From assembly GCA_963995525.1 (NCBI GenBank), contig OZ023217.1:7750838-7814837 (forward strand): 64,000 bases of DNA, written 5' to 3'. Every line of letters starts with the position of its first letter. The stretch's first letter is position 1. The stretch is from Escarpia spicata. Its lineage: Eukaryota; Annelida; Polychaeta; Sabellida; Siboglinidae. Below are positions 46,601 through 57,141 of the stretch, piece by piece. The notes under the pieces are model-generated. The model was not told the origin of the DNA. It saw nothing but the letters and a program-made list of their open reading frames with translations, and did not search any database. The position numbers and the translations under genes were made by a program.

Positions 46601-48611
46601 AATGGTACAGTTTTCTTATAATCTGGAAAAACGTTAACGAGGCCACCAATGGGAAAGACAACAGTGATATGTGCCCACGTGGGGATAATTGTTTTAATTG
46701 TTTCCTACACAACTGTTTGGGCCGCTTCTTGATAGGACAGTAGGTGGAACTATTAGCAACTGGTCCTGTATGACATGATTTTACGATAACAATGAGCGTA
46801 AAACGATTACCCGCCATGATTGTGTAACTGAAGATCATATACTCGGTGCTGGTGGCGAAGGCGTTTAGAACACAACCTGTTCCAAACAACAGGCCTCCAA
46901 AGAAGACGACACTACGAGCCGAGAATCGACGACTGAGGGCGTTAGACAGCGGACCTAGAAAACACATTCACGCCATAAGATGACTATAACAGACCTTAAA
47001 AGGAGGCAGTCTGTTCATGGTTTTTCATTTATTAATTAATGTAATGTTCTTAAGACTATACTAACTATGTTGAAGGTATACGTCCCGCCAAATCGTGTTT
47101 AGTAAGCCTGTAACAACGGTCGCAATTTGAAGGTACGACCCCGGAGCATGTTCAAATAGTAAACAAACCACCCAGTTTCAAAACAAGCTTTATTGGCAAT
47201 ACGGCCGAGTCGGGCTGAGTTAACTGCATTACACTTTGGTGTTCAACAATTTCCCATTTTTCCATGTTCAACTCAACAGACTTCCTGTTGCAAATTACTA
47301 CGCTTACTAATTCTGGGCAGAGGAACAGATTGTCTCTCTTTCATCAACAACTGATTAAGCACACATTTGAATCAAGTTCATGTTTGCTTCTATGTATACT
47401 TATATGACATGCATAGCACGCCGTTATCAGACAACTGTATATTTTTTCAAACATATTCATAAGATAATTTGTTCCATCGTCCTCCATGAGAATAAGTACG
47501 TTTTCATATCCAAACTACAGTGTTGATTTGTTGATAGTTCAACCTTGTACCGACTGGTTCTACAAACTTCAATATGTTTGAAGTATATATGTCTATCAAT
47601 TTGTCATTCAATATTTCAAAACAAAATTTATTTGATATTTTTATAGACCACCATACGTGTTACGTCGATATGAATTTTGGGGATAATTTGATGAATTCGG
47701 CCGTATCAAGTTTGACTTGCTTCAAATTGAAAAATCAACAAGTGCTATATTTTCTTGTGTGGTTTTCTACAGTGGTTCAAGATCAATACCTTTCTCTGGC
47801 TCCGGAATGAAAATTAATATTGAAGAGGAGAGAACACGTTGGAAGACAGGTGGTGTGTGTGCCGTTGAACATTTTTTGCGGTGACATTCCACATTTTTAC
47901 AAGTCCACACTCAATACTTCACTCTCGGACATGAGCGGAAGACGGGGGAATGGATGTTGATGATTTTTCACGGAACAATTACTTTTATTTTATTATGCAA
48001 TTGTTCAAATTCAAGAAGTTACAACTGTAATTTCACCAAAACAATATTAAAAACCGACAAAATATTGGGGCTAAACCATCCACTCTCAACACCCCCACCA
48101 CCATGATTCCGTCGCATCTGCCTTTGATGCTATACAGACATCCGACAAGTTAACATATTTTGTTTGATGTAGGCCTTTTGTAGCCTGATAGAGGGCTACA
48201 CTTGATCAGAATAGGTACACCAATGAAACAATGTATAAGAATTAATACGGGTTTACAGAAAATATCGAGAAACAAATAGCAACTTTTATTTAAACAAAGT
48301 ATGGCACGTCTGTACTAGTCTTCTATTCTCTAGTAATTTAATGCAAGAACCACTCACTGCAGCCAAACCTAATTGCAAAGGCCGCGCCTCCCACCCACGC
48401 CGTCAGGGCGGCGCTGCTGTCAAAGCGACTGCGCAGCTGCAGGTAGATCAGACCGTACGACCGGTTGTAGCCGACGACGAGAAAATGCATTAATGCACAA
48501 CCAAAAACGCATATCCATCCCCACCCGCCGTCAGGAGCAGACCACTGCACAACGGGGGCTTGTGTGTATTCGACGAGGTCTCTGGTCGACTTGGACGCGG
48601 CAGACGTCATT
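43275..48611 (-). CDS. SLC16-like monocarboxylate transporter (MFS), four coding exons
   Basis: Coding exons on the minus strand are 48610-48358, 46954-46811, 46205-45264 and 43444-43275. All join in phase 1 with GT-AG sites and total 502 codons plus stop. The start exon is preceded by a 3' splice site (TATACCTTTCAG, then A-ATG), so a 5' untranslated exon lies upstream. SLC16 signatures are present: APDGGWGW before the first membrane segment (residues 25-32), YFDKKRSIALG in segment 5, a long polar loop at about residues 205-290, and a GDIAGR pair (Asp346/Arg350) in segment 8, like the Asp/Arg pair used for substrate and proton coupling in MCT1. Twelve hydrophobic segments fit. Substrate is unknown, since many invertebrate SLC16 proteins are orphans. 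It probably acts at the plasma membrane. Exon junctions at MAG/LGG and LAG/MFR recur in the paralogue at 60.5-62.4 kb. Confidence 0.88.
43603..43692. repeat. AT-rich palindrome in the last intron
   Basis: AGAATCAACATATATATATA at the left is mirrored by the inverse ending ATATGTTGATTTTG at the right, with a TACACACA centre. It is a nearly perfect hairpin of AT repeats in the intron between 45263 and 43445. Confidence 0.8.
43693..45263 (-). other. Intron 3 of the SLC16-like gene
   Basis: Intron 43445-45263 (donor GGCGG/GTGAGT, acceptor GATTCCAG). No additional exon or element recognised apart from the AT palindrome. Confidence 0.7.
46955..48357 (-). other. Intron 1 of the SLC16-like gene
   Basis: Intron between donor TGCA/GTGAGT at 48357 and acceptor TTTTCTAG at 46955. 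At 46996-47110 there is a stretch (AGGAGGCAGTCTGTTCATGG onward) similar to 2303-2412 (AGGAGGCGGTGTGTTCCTAG onward), both going through TTTTTCATTTATTAATTA. It is thus a copy of a dispersed repeat. Confidence 0.6.
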
Positions 48612-48777
48612 CTGAAAGGTATAACATGTCGCGTTGATTTAACAAGATTAAGCAAGATTACAATGCAGAGAATAAACTCCAGATGAATACCATCTAGAGA
48701 ATCACCTGCTCCAGCCCCTGCCTCCAGGAAAGGATCTCATCTCGGTATATGTCAGAATGTAGAGATGCAAAAGGACA

Positions 48778-48835
48778 TTCTTGCAGATAGATATGCTAGA
48801 AAGAGTGCAGAGGAGAGCAACTAAAATGATACCAA
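48778..48835 (+). pseudogene. CR1-like LINE fragment, left of the LTR insertion
   Basis: GATATGCTAGAAAGAGTGCA to AAAATGATACCA matches 57565-57606. The fragment continues at 54334, on the other side of the LTR retrotransposon. Confidence 0.85.
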
Positions 48836-49046
48836 CGCCATTAGGTGATCAAATGCACACTTCGAGTCACACAAACAAACACTAGTACGTATGCGTAACT
48901 AGAACAGTGTTTTAATAAGAGAACACAAAACTGCAACTCACAACAGGAAGTATCCAAACATGCGAGGCCGTGACCCGGAAACTAGGGGTCACGACAATAT
49001 TACCATTGAACTACTATCATGGAATAGTAACTAATAGCCATTGGCG
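48836..49046 (-). repeat. 3' LTR
   Basis: 211 bp, starting CGCCATTAGGTGATC and ending AGCCATTGGCG on the plus strand. It retains a 22-bp stretch (around GTATCCAAACATGCGAGGCC) absent from the other LTR. Confidence 0.9.
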
Positions 49047-49064
49047 TGACTTCTTTCTTCTCAT
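49047..49064 (-). promoter_or_regulatory. Polypurine tract
   Basis: On the minus strand ATGAGAAGAAAGAAGTCA directly abuts the 3' LTR. It is the expected primer site for plus-strand DNA synthesis. Confidence 0.75.
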
Positions 49065-49130
49065 AATTATGTATGCTACTATGAGATAGCTATCGTATAG
49101 ACATACAATAATGATTATAGAGATAAAGGT

Positions 49131-52100
49131 TCATGAGATGAAGTCTTTCGGATACTCAGGAGGCTTCCGAGTTCTTGTAGAGCGTCTCGGAGGTTCCTCG
49201 GGCGGACAGCTATGTTGATCTGGCTCGTATGACATTGTCGATTCGTTGTTGACTGTCGCCGTTTCTTGTCGATGAGACTCGGCTGTTGATGGTTCTACGG
49301 GCTGAGCTGCTGTGACTGGAGGGTACGAGAGTTGAACTGGTACGTCTGGAGGTTTCTCTGGAGGAGCTGGGTCATCTGCGGGTGTTAGTTCGTCATACTG
49401 GTACGACACTGGAAGATCGTGGGTAGCTTCAGCTGCCACCTTGTAGCACTCTGTTCGCTTCACTCTGTATGACGTGGCACGCAACTGGTTACCGGCGAAC
49501 TTGCTGATGTTGATCCATTCTCCTTCTGTGCTCACTACGAGATACCGACACCTGGAGCGTAGTTTACTCTTGTCTGAGTACAAGTACACGATGTCGCCAA
49601 TGTCGATATGTTGGGGTCTGGGTACTGAACCGCGAGGAGACTTCGATATTTGACTGTGTTCGTGGTTAGCGTTGCGCGAGGCATGCTGTTGTTGAATGAT
49701 GCTATAGTCGTTCAGCGGTAATTGTTCGTTGGTGAATTGGTCACGCTGGGTCCACAGCTCACGAGCTGACATTCCTCTGTTTCGTACTCGGGCGTTGAGG
49801 CTGGCAGTAGCGACAGACAGTAGCACCTGCGTGATGGCGCCGCCTGTTGGTTGTTGGTGTAAAATTTCACCCTCGAGTTCCCGAATGGCTTTTTCGGCCA
49901 CAGGGTTTTTGTTGATGTTTTTGACCCGTCCTAGTTCGATGGTGAGTCGATACTTGTTCAACAGTGCGTCGTTGACGAGAGCTGCGAATCCAGGAGCTGG
50001 GTCTGTGCGTATTACGGCAGGAGGTCCATCAAGCGGTCGGAGGCCGATGCAGAGTTGAATGATGGAGTCCCGTAACGTGTCGCGTCGTTCGTCGTTGACG
50101 AAGCATGTTACCGTGTATGATGTTACACACTCGCGTAGTACCAAGATCAGTTGTCTTTCTCGTTTGATGATGTCGGCTGCATATGAGATACCCACTACTT
50201 CTGGGGGATCGTTGGTAGATTGCGCGATAGTTAGGTTTGGGGTGTTCCGTAACGACGTACAGTGATGACAGCTGCGCGAGGTGGACTCGACAGACTTGTC
50301 GAGGTCGAGAGCGAATACATAGCGATGCATGACTTGCTTTAGCTGGTACGAAGACGGGTGATCCAGTTGGATGTGCAGGGCCGTTACTAGTCCGTCTAGG
50401 ACTTTTCGCGGTACGATGATGCACTCTCGTGTAGGACTCAGTGGGTCGTTACGTTGTACGACCAGTAGACCGTCACAAGCGATTGATGCGACGTTAAGGT
50501 ATCTTTTGACGTCTTTCGCGTTTGTCACCTTTTTGGATGGTCGTGTTCCTTGTGTAAGGTGTGAATGAGTCCTTCGCAAGTCTTGGCAGTCTGCTTGAAT
50601 GCCGAGCCATGCTGAACGATTGGTGAACGGAAGTCGAGCTTTCCCAGATGTTATGTCGTTTGTTGTAACGCGTTGCATCACGACTGACTCCTCAGTCTGT
50701 CCTATATAGGAGCACACTTGGCACTGTTGTTCCCGGCAAGTGGGTGCGTTGCGACTCGCGAAGTCTGATGGAACATTAGCTGAACCGGCGAGATGGCGAA
50801 TAGATGCCTGGTACCGACTGACGACTGATAGGAATGTCGATACGCGCGGGCTGACGGAGAATTCACCGCGACAAAGCTTCTCGTGGGCTTGTACGCAAGG
50901 CTTGCTGTCTGTGAGTATCGCTGTGTTGTGCGCTGACTGTACGATATACGGGCTGAAATGTCTGATAGCGGCTGCGATGGATAGTGCTTCTACTTCGCAT
51001 GGCAACCAGGAGATCTGTCGTCCGCGGAGCTTTGCGCTGAAGAATCCGGCCAGCATCAATTTGCCATTGCGCATCACGTACAAGGTGGCTCCTAGACCGC
51101 ACTGTTTAACAGCGCCGTCCGTCACTAGCCATAGTTCGTCACTTGGCCGAGGTAATGTGATAGCCTTGTTAGTCTGAAGACTGGTTTGTGCGTGTTTGAA
51201 GGCTTCTCTTAATGCATCGGTCCATGTGACGCGATCACTTGACTGTTTGCCACCCGTTACTTCGTCGAACGGGTCGAGCAAGGCGGAGCATCCTGGTATG
51301 ACGCGTGCTAGCATTTTGTAGGCTCCGACGAATGCTCGCATCGCTTTGACTGTGAGTGGAGCGTCGCAGCTGGCTAGGGTGGCGATGCGATGTTGGCTTG
51401 CATGGATGGAGCCGAGGTTCCACACCCAGCCAAGTATCGTGGTCGTAGTAGGGCACATCGTTGTTTTGGCAGCGGACAGGCGCAACCCGCTGTTGGCGAA
51501 GCTTTGGAGCAATCGTCTTACGTTCTGTTGGAGTTCGGCGATGGTGTTTCCTCCACAATATATGTCGTCTGCCAGTTTGGCGACGACACCTTCTTCGAGT
51601 AGATCTCCCAGTACGCGGCACAACAGCTCTTCGAGTGCGGTTTCGGACCCGGGCATGCCCATCGCTGAGCGAGCGTATACGCGTACACCGCGGAACGGAG
51701 TGACTACTCCGCAGTACTTCATTGATTCACGCGATAGAGGGATTTGGTAGAACGCATTTGACATATCGGTAGTCGCTATGTACCTCCATTGTGCGATTTT
51801 TCGTAGGGTGTTGTCGACATCAGGCATCAATGAAGGCTGCGGCTTGCTATAGCGGCCTACGTCAGTGAAGGCAGTGACGAGTCGGTGTCCTCCGCTTTGC
51901 TTCTTTATCAGGAATGACGGGTTGAGGTACTCGACGTTGACCGGTACATCCTCAGGCCGGACGAACACGCCCATCGTCTCGAGTTCATCGAACTTGTTTT
52001 GGAGTTCTACGAGCTGGTTTCGTGCGTATTGGGGTAGGCGTCCTTTACGTTGGGGCGGTTGTACTGGGCCCATGTTGACAACAGCTTTGAATGGTCCCAC

Positions 52101-54008
52101 GTGACCATTGTATCCACTGTAGCTTGGGTCGAATACGTCGTCATACTCTTCCACGATCGATCGGAATGCCGCTCGTTCGTCGGGGGAGAGCGCGTGATCA
52201 GGATCGATGGTGACCGCTGTTGAGTGTTTGATGGCAGTAGCATTCGAGCTGCGTGTGCGTATGCTTACGGCTACGCTGGTGCATTGACTGTCTGGTATGG
52301 ATGTTGCCTTGTCGGGTACGAACACTTCTCTGATTTGGCAAAAGTGTTCGTTTCTTTTCAGTGTGCGAGTGAAGTTCGTGAGATTTGGTATGCGCAATAC
52401 ACCTACTACGCTGGTGATTAGTGAAGGTTGTGGCCACACATCGTTCTCGTGTACTCCTTTGTTGCCGGTGGTATCGTGACGTGGTTCCAGAGCGAATGTG
52501 GCGTCTGTGATATACGCGTCTGAAGGCAGGTTGACTTCCACGAAGTCGCCTGGCGACACAGTGATGTTGGTTGGTGGTGCTCGCAGTATGTGGGCACGGC
52601 GGACTGCATGCCTGTTGAGGGCCCTCTGTGTTGTACCATATGTGTACGTGGTGCCATCTGCGAGGGTGATGGTTCGTTTGGCGGGACGGATGGTAATGTC
52701 GTTGACTTCCATAAATGGTGTCCCGGCCAGCATCTCGACATCCAGATTCTGTACCACTAGTCCACAGAACTGGAATGATTTATTTTTGCGGGCGAGTGAT
52801 ATGGTAATTTCGCCAACTATGGTTAGAGGCGATGATCCGTCAGCTTGGTGAGCCGATTGGGAAGAGTTCTTGATAGTACACCCCAATCTCACTGCCGTGT
52901 CATGACGGATCATATTGCCCGTTGCACCGCTATCGATCGTCACTCGAACGGCGTGATGGTCGTGGAACGCGTCGAGGTAAGGCGATTGTCGTACATCGAT
53001 ACGTTGCACGGTAGTGGTGTTTACGGGGCGTTCGTCATAAACTTCGTAGGTATCGTCGTCGCCTTCATCGACTCCGTCGATGATATCACTGACTTGTCGT
53101 ACCTTAGCCATGTAGCGGCGATCTTGTTCCGAAAGGTACGAGCACTCGCTGAGGAAGTGGTGTACATCACTGCGGCCTACTTGTTTGCAAAGAGGGCAAG
53201 TCTTCACGCTCGTGGGACGCCTAGGGTTGTTAGATGGTGCCGGTTGTCGTCTTGAGAACGCTGGTCTTTGTCCGCGTAGGTTAGGCCTAGTCTCGGTGCG
53301 CATAACCTTTGCGGTGTCAGCAGACGCAATCTCGTCTAATAGTGATTCGAGTGCCTGTGATATTTCTGGCTTGATCGATGCTAGTGTTCTTGACCTCAGC
53401 TCTGTGCCATATCGTTGCTTTATGAGCTTAGGCAGTGCGGGGTTGATAAGTCGTAACCAGGTCAGTACTACCATGTTCTCTAGGGAAGGAGACATTTCTT
53501 CGTCAACGTGTATGACGTCACCGTGGTGCAGAATGACACTTCCCTCTTGTAGCATGTTGTCTTCAACGAAGGCCACTAGGCGCTGATACAAGTCTTCGGG
53601 GCGTTCGTCAGCTTGTAGGTGGATATCAGCAAAGTCCAGGAAATGGGCCCCTGTAGACTGGAACCCATAGTGCAGTCGGATAGTTTGCCAGATACCGGAT
53701 AAACTGGTTGAGTTTTTGGCGATCGTGTTGCGCGATATGACTGGGCAATAGTTCGCTATTTGGCCTAACATTAGATCGAGCATGTAGGCTTGCTGAATGG
53801 CTGTATGACCATTATTGTCGGTGAAGCCGCGGTTTGGATGTGCTGCACATCGCTTCTCCCATTTAGTGTCAGTGGCGATAAACTGGGCGAAGTTTGGGTC
53901 GAGTGAGAGGGTGTAGACGAGGTTCTGGCGCCAGTTCTCAAATGTGTTGACCGTTTCCGTTTTTGTGAGGCACCACTGTCTCGGTGCGCGTTGCATGTTG
54001 TTAGCCAT
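49131..54008 (-). CDS. Gag-Pol polyprotein of the LTR retrotransposon (1,625 aa, intact)
   Basis: One frame carries all functions. Gag-like region 1-300 with a zinc-knuckle-like CX2CX9HX4C at 271-289 (usual spacing CX2CX4HX4C). Aspartic protease with DSG at 359-361. Reverse transcriptase at about 600-870, with TTDMSNAFYQIPL (746-758) and LADDIYCGG (812-820). RNase H with TDG at 963-965 and DSK at 1034. Integrase with a Cys-His cluster (CHHC at 1247-1250) and catalytic D1279, D1336 and E1372, the last two spaced as DD35E. A proline-rich C-terminal tail of about 90 residues ends the protein. The PR-RT-RH-INT order and RT blocks fit Ty3/Gypsy. The RT is divergent, so BEL/Pao was considered and disfavoured. 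Start chosen at the first Met, 135 nt after the primer-binding site. No env-like frame. Confidence 0.9.
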   Translation of the reverse strand: MANNMQRAPRQWCLTKTETVNTFENWRQNLVYTLSLDPNFAQFIATDTKWEKRCAAHPNRGFTDNNGHTAIQQAYMLDLMLGQIANYCPVISRNTIAKNSTSLSGIWQTIRLHYGFQSTGAHFLDFADIHLQADERPEDLYQRLVAFVEDNMLQEGSVILHHGDVIHVDEEMSPSLENMVVLTWLRLINPALPKLIKQRYGTELRSRTLASIKPEISQALESLLDEIASADTAKVMRTETRPNLRGQRPAFSRRQPAPSNNPRRPTSVKTCPLCKQVGRSDVHHFLSECSYLSEQDRRYMAKVRQVSDIIDGVDEGDDDTYEVYDERPVNTTTVQRIDVRQSPYLDAFHDHHAVRVTIDSGATGNMIRHDTAVRLGCTIKNSSQSAHQADGSSPLTIVGEITISLARKNKSFQFCGLVVQNLDVEMLAGTPFMEVNDITIRPAKRTITLADGTTYTYGTTQRALNRHAVRRAHILRAPPTNITVSPGDFVEVNLPSDAYITDATFALEPRHDTTGNKGVHENDVWPQPSLITSVVGVLRIPNLTNFTRTLKRNEHFCQIREVFVPDKATSIPDSQCTSVAVSIRTRSSNATAIKHSTAVTIDPDHALSPDERAAFRSIVEEYDDVFDPSYSGYNGHVGPFKAVVNMGPVQPPQRKGRLPQYARNQLVELQNKFDELETMGVFVRPEDVPVNVEYLNPSFLIKKQSGGHRLVTAFTDVGRYSKPQPSLMPDVDNTLRKIAQWRYIATTDMSNAFYQIPLSRESMKYCGVVTPFRGVRVYARSAMGMPGSETALEELLCRVLGDLLEEGVVAKLADDIYCGGNTIAELQQNVRRLLQSFANSGLRLSAAKTTMCPTTTTILGWVWNLGSIHASQHRIATLASCDAPLTVKAMRAFVGAYKMLARVIPGCSALLDPFDEVTGGKQSSDRVTWTDALREAFKHAQTSLQTNKAITLPRPSDELWLVTDGAVKQCGLGATLYVMRNGKLMLAGFFSAKLRGRQISWLPCEVEALSIAAAIRHFSPYIVQSAHNTAILTDSKPCVQAHEKLCRGEFSVSPRVSTFLSVVSRYQASIRHLAGSANVPSDFASRNAPTCREQQCQVCSYIGQTEESVVMQRVTTNDITSGKARLPFTNRSAWLGIQADCQDLRRTHSHLTQGTRPSKKVTNAKDVKRYLNVASIACDGLLVVQRNDPLSPTRECIIVPRKVLDGLVTALHIQLDHPSSYQLKQVMHRYVFALDLDKSVESTSRSCHHCTSLRNTPNLTIAQSTNDPPEVVGISYAADIIKRERQLILVLRECVTSYTVTCFVNDERRDTLRDSIIQLCIGLRPLDGPPAVIRTDPAPGFAALVNDALLNKYRLTIELGRVKNINKNPVAEKAIRELEGEILHQQPTGGAITQVLLSVATASLNARVRNRGMSARELWTQRDQFTNEQLPLNDYSIIQQQHASRNANHEHSQISKSPRGSVPRPQHIDIGDIVYLYSDKSKLRSRCRYLVVSTEGEWINISKFAGNQLRATSYRVKRTECYKVAAEATHDLPVSYQYDELTPADDPAPPEKPPDVPVQLSYPPVTAAQPVEPSTAESHRQETATVNNESTMSYEPDQHSCPPEEPPRRSTRTRKPPEYPKDFIS

Positions 54009-54126
54009 GTTGTTACCACACCTGCTAGTGATACAGAGTCGTTTCGGCTAGCTGTTTGCGCCGTGAGGTCGGCAGACTGTCAATGTGTATCTGCTTTTAT
54101 TGCGCCCGTTTTGGTGAGCGGGTTCG

Positions 54127-54144
54127 TTGTGAGCGCTGCCACCA
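54127..54144 (-). promoter_or_regulatory. Primer-binding site
   Basis: TGGTGGCAGCGCTCACAA on the minus strand begins at the first base after the 5' LTR. It starts with TGG, complementary to a tRNA CCA end. The tRNA identity was not determined. Confidence 0.75.
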
Positions 54145-54333
54145 CGCCATTAGGTGATCAAATGCACACTTCGAGTCACACAAACAAACACTAGTACGTA
54201 TGCGTAACTAGAACAGTGTTTTAATAAGAGAACACAAAACTGCAACTCACAACAGGAACATCCGGAAACTAGGGGTCACGACAATATTACCATTGAACTA
54301 CAATCAGGGAATAGTAACTAATAGCCATTGGCG
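54145..54333 (-). repeat. 5' LTR
   Basis: 189 bp, the same as the 3' LTR except for the 22-bp deletion at about 54256 and two or three substitutions (for example ACAATCAGGG against ACTATCATGG). Confidence 0.9.
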
Positions 54334-54780
54334 CAAAACTGAGGGATCTTAGTTACGAAATACGCCTAAAAATGCGGTTTAACAACACTAGAGACCAGGA
54401 GATTGAGAGGAGATCAGATAGAAGTGTTTAAAATAATGAATGGTTATGAAAATATTGATAGAAATATTTTTTTTCAGTTAAGAAAGATAGAAGGACTAGA
54501 GGACATGAAATTACATCAGCAAAGGAGCAGTGTAGATTAGATATAAGAAAGTTTTCATTTTCACAAAGGACTGTAAATGAATGGAACATATTATCTGCTG
54601 ATTGTGTGGGTGCTAGTGGCGTGAATATGTTTACAAATTAAATCGACACATACCTAAGACGGGCGGGATACACATAGATAAAAGGATCGGAATCTCGATA
54701 AGCCAAAGGGCTTCCTTGTCCACCTGCCACCTAGAGTTAATTCTCTGGGTGGCAATCTTGTTAAATCTTGTTAAATCTGG
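54334..54780 (+). pseudogene. CR1-like LINE fragment, right of the LTR insertion
   Basis: Continues the fragment at 48778-48835: AACTGAGGGATCTTAGTTAC, ETRRLRGDQ, the VNEWN block and the 3' UTR ending CTTGTTAAATCTTGTTAAAT. Several small deletions show it was already a decayed copy. Confidence 0.85.
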
Positions 54781-55134
54781 TTACATTTTTAAAATCTTTT
54801 TAAATATTGTTCAATCTTGTTCAATCAGTTCCCTCTACAAAAAAGTCAGTGATTTCTTACACACTTGTTATACCAGCCAGAATGCTCAGTCTCAATATGT
54901 ATAAGTTTGCAAACCTACTTCTTGTAATACATTCGTCACTCACACCCTCATATCTCACTCACAACCTCATGAGAGATGGCCTCCATCTTAGTGGAAAGGG
55001 GGCAGCAGTTTTCTAAGAGAATCTGCTGCAATCTGTTGACAGTGGGACAGGTTGCATCTATTTAAACTAGATTCGCAGGGGGGACTCACAGAAAAGCCTG
55101 AAAATGGAGGCATAGATAAAGACAGCACAAATAA

Positions 55135-57141
55135 ATCAACAAAAACAGTCTGGAAAACTCTTCTGAAGCTGGATATAAATGTGTTTGTTTAAATGCAAGG
55201 AGTATAGTAAACAAAAGAAATGAACTAAACATTATAGTAGACGATATTGACCCTCATATAATAGGTATAACCGAATCCTGGACCACCACCGATATATCAG
55301 ACGCTGAATTGGGACTGACAGGATATGTAATGTTTAGAAAAGATAGAATAGGAAGAAAGGGAGGTGGAGTTATTTTATATATTAAAGAATCTATTCAGGC
55401 TTATGAAATAAAATTAGAAAGAGAAGCAGATTGCGAAGAAGCTGTTTGGTGTAACATAGTTACAGGAAACTCAACGTTAACAGTTGGGTTAGTTTATCGA
55501 AGTCCAAACATAAGCATAGAAGAGAATGAAAAAATACAAAACGCTATAAGGGAAGTAAGCAAACGGGACTGTATTATTATGGGGGATTTTAACCATGGGC
55601 ATATACAATGGAAATCTCTACAGAGTATGGGGAGAGAGGACCACAAGTTTTTAGTTTTAGTTCAAGATACATTCCTTTCTCAACATGTGCTAGAACCAAC
55701 CAGGGGTGAGAATGTGTTAGACATAGTTTTGTCCTCACAGAATGAATTAGTTGACAATGTCAAGATATGTGAGCCACTGGGGAGTAGCGATCACAACCAG
55801 ATACATTTTACCATCAAAGTAAAATCAGAAAGGAATAGCAAAAAGCAGTATAGGAGAAATTTCCACAAAGGAAGGTATAAGGACATGAGGAAATATTTAG
55901 CAAAGATAGACTGGAATAAGACATTGAAAAATAAGACGGCAACAGAATGCTGGAATATATTAAAGAGTGAAATTAAGTGCATAATCGATAAATTTTTACC
56001 CTTCAAAAAACAAGGAAAACGGTCCAAAAAGAAACACTTATCGAAAGAAGCCATTAGAAAAATTAAGTATAAACAAATGATGTGGAAGTCATATAGATGT
56101 ACTGGAAATGATGAAGACTACAACAATTATAAAGAAGCACTTAACCAAGCTACAGCTGAAATTAGAAATTCAAAGAGAAGCTATGAACAACAATTAGCTA
56201 GTAATATAAAACATGGCAGCAAGAGTTTTTATGCGTATGTTCGAAGCAAACAGAAAGTTCAAGATAAGGTCGGTCCTCTAGAAGATAGTGCTGGAAATAT
56301 AATATCAGAGGGATTCATAATGGCAGAAGACCTGAATGAGTACTTTAGTTCAGTGTTTACCAGGGAAGATATTAGTTCACTGCCAATACCAGAGGCTAAG
56401 TTCAAGGGGGCAGATTCAGACTATTTAGGACAATTAATTGTAACCCCGGAAATGGTAGCTACGAAAATAAGGGCTATGAAGGATAATAAATCACCTGGAG
56501 TGGATGGTATTCCACCCAAACTACTATTGGAAATTGTCGAACAAATTAGCATACCACTTTCAACAGTTTTCAACTTGTCATTAGAAGAGGGAGTGGTTCC
56601 TTTAGAATGGAAAGAAGCAAACATTATACCGTTATTCAAAAAAGGTTCGAGAAACAAGTCAGATAACTATAGACCAGTGAGTTTAACATCAGTGATTTGT
56701 AAATTATTAGAAAGACTAATTAAAGATCACATGGTGGATTTTCTTGTTAAACAAAACTTGATAAACCCATCTCAACATGTTTTTTTTAAAGCGAGGTCAT
56801 GCTTAACAAATATGTTATGTTTTTTGGAAGACATCACTAAGTGGGGAGATGAAGGATCACCAGTAGATATCGTCTACTTAGATTTTCAAAAAGCTTTTGA
56901 CAAAGTACCACATCAAAGATTACTGCTTAAACTAAAGGCCCATGGCATAGGAAATGGTATAATAAACTGGATAGAACAATGGCTGATTGACAGAAGACAA
57001 CGTGTAGTAGTTGATGGGGAGGCTTCAAACTGGAAATCGGTATTGAGTGGGGTACCACAGGGATCAGTATTAGGTCCTATATTATTCTTAATATACATCA
57101 ACGATTTGGATGACAAGCAAGGTGTTGAAATTTGCGGATGA
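55135..57141 (+). pseudogene. LINE ORF2: endonuclease and most of the RT
   Basis: The frame is open from 55135 but has no ATG before 55330, so the natural start is upstream or lost. The endonuclease has [34 protein letters not shown] and a late SDHNQI block, all catalytic motifs present. The RT has [35 protein letters not shown], a FKARSCLTN block, [18 protein letters not shown] (first catalytic Asp) and [21 protein letters not shown] small deletion at about 57112 shifts the frame just before the second catalytic block. Confidence 0.9.

Larger units (their letters stand above)
48836..54333 (-). mobile_element. Complete Ty3/Gypsy-type LTR retrotransposon, nested in a LINE
   Basis: A 5,498-bp element. 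LTRs are at 48836-49046 (211 bp) and 54145-54333 (189 bp), in direct orientation. They are nearly identical apart from a 22-bp deletion in the latter and a few substitutions. A primer-binding site, a polypurine tract and one uninterrupted 1,625-codon polyprotein lie between. The host sequence is a CR1-like LINE fragment whose halves abut both ends, with CAA on either side as a possible short target duplication. LTR termini are CGCCA...TGGCG, an inverted repeat, and not the usual TG...CA. Intactness and LTR similarity point to recent insertion, and transcription would run on the minus strand. Confidence 0.9.

Noticed and set aside
49729..53586. Open frames opposite or overlapping the retrotransposon polyprotein
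   Set aside because: Shadows of the intact 1,625-codon frame. None has a recognisable domain.
49131..54008. Assignment of the intact element to BEL/Pao
   Set aside because: The RT catalytic block LADDIYCGG and the surrounding blocks look more like Ty3/Gypsy. A phylogeny is needed for a firm clade.
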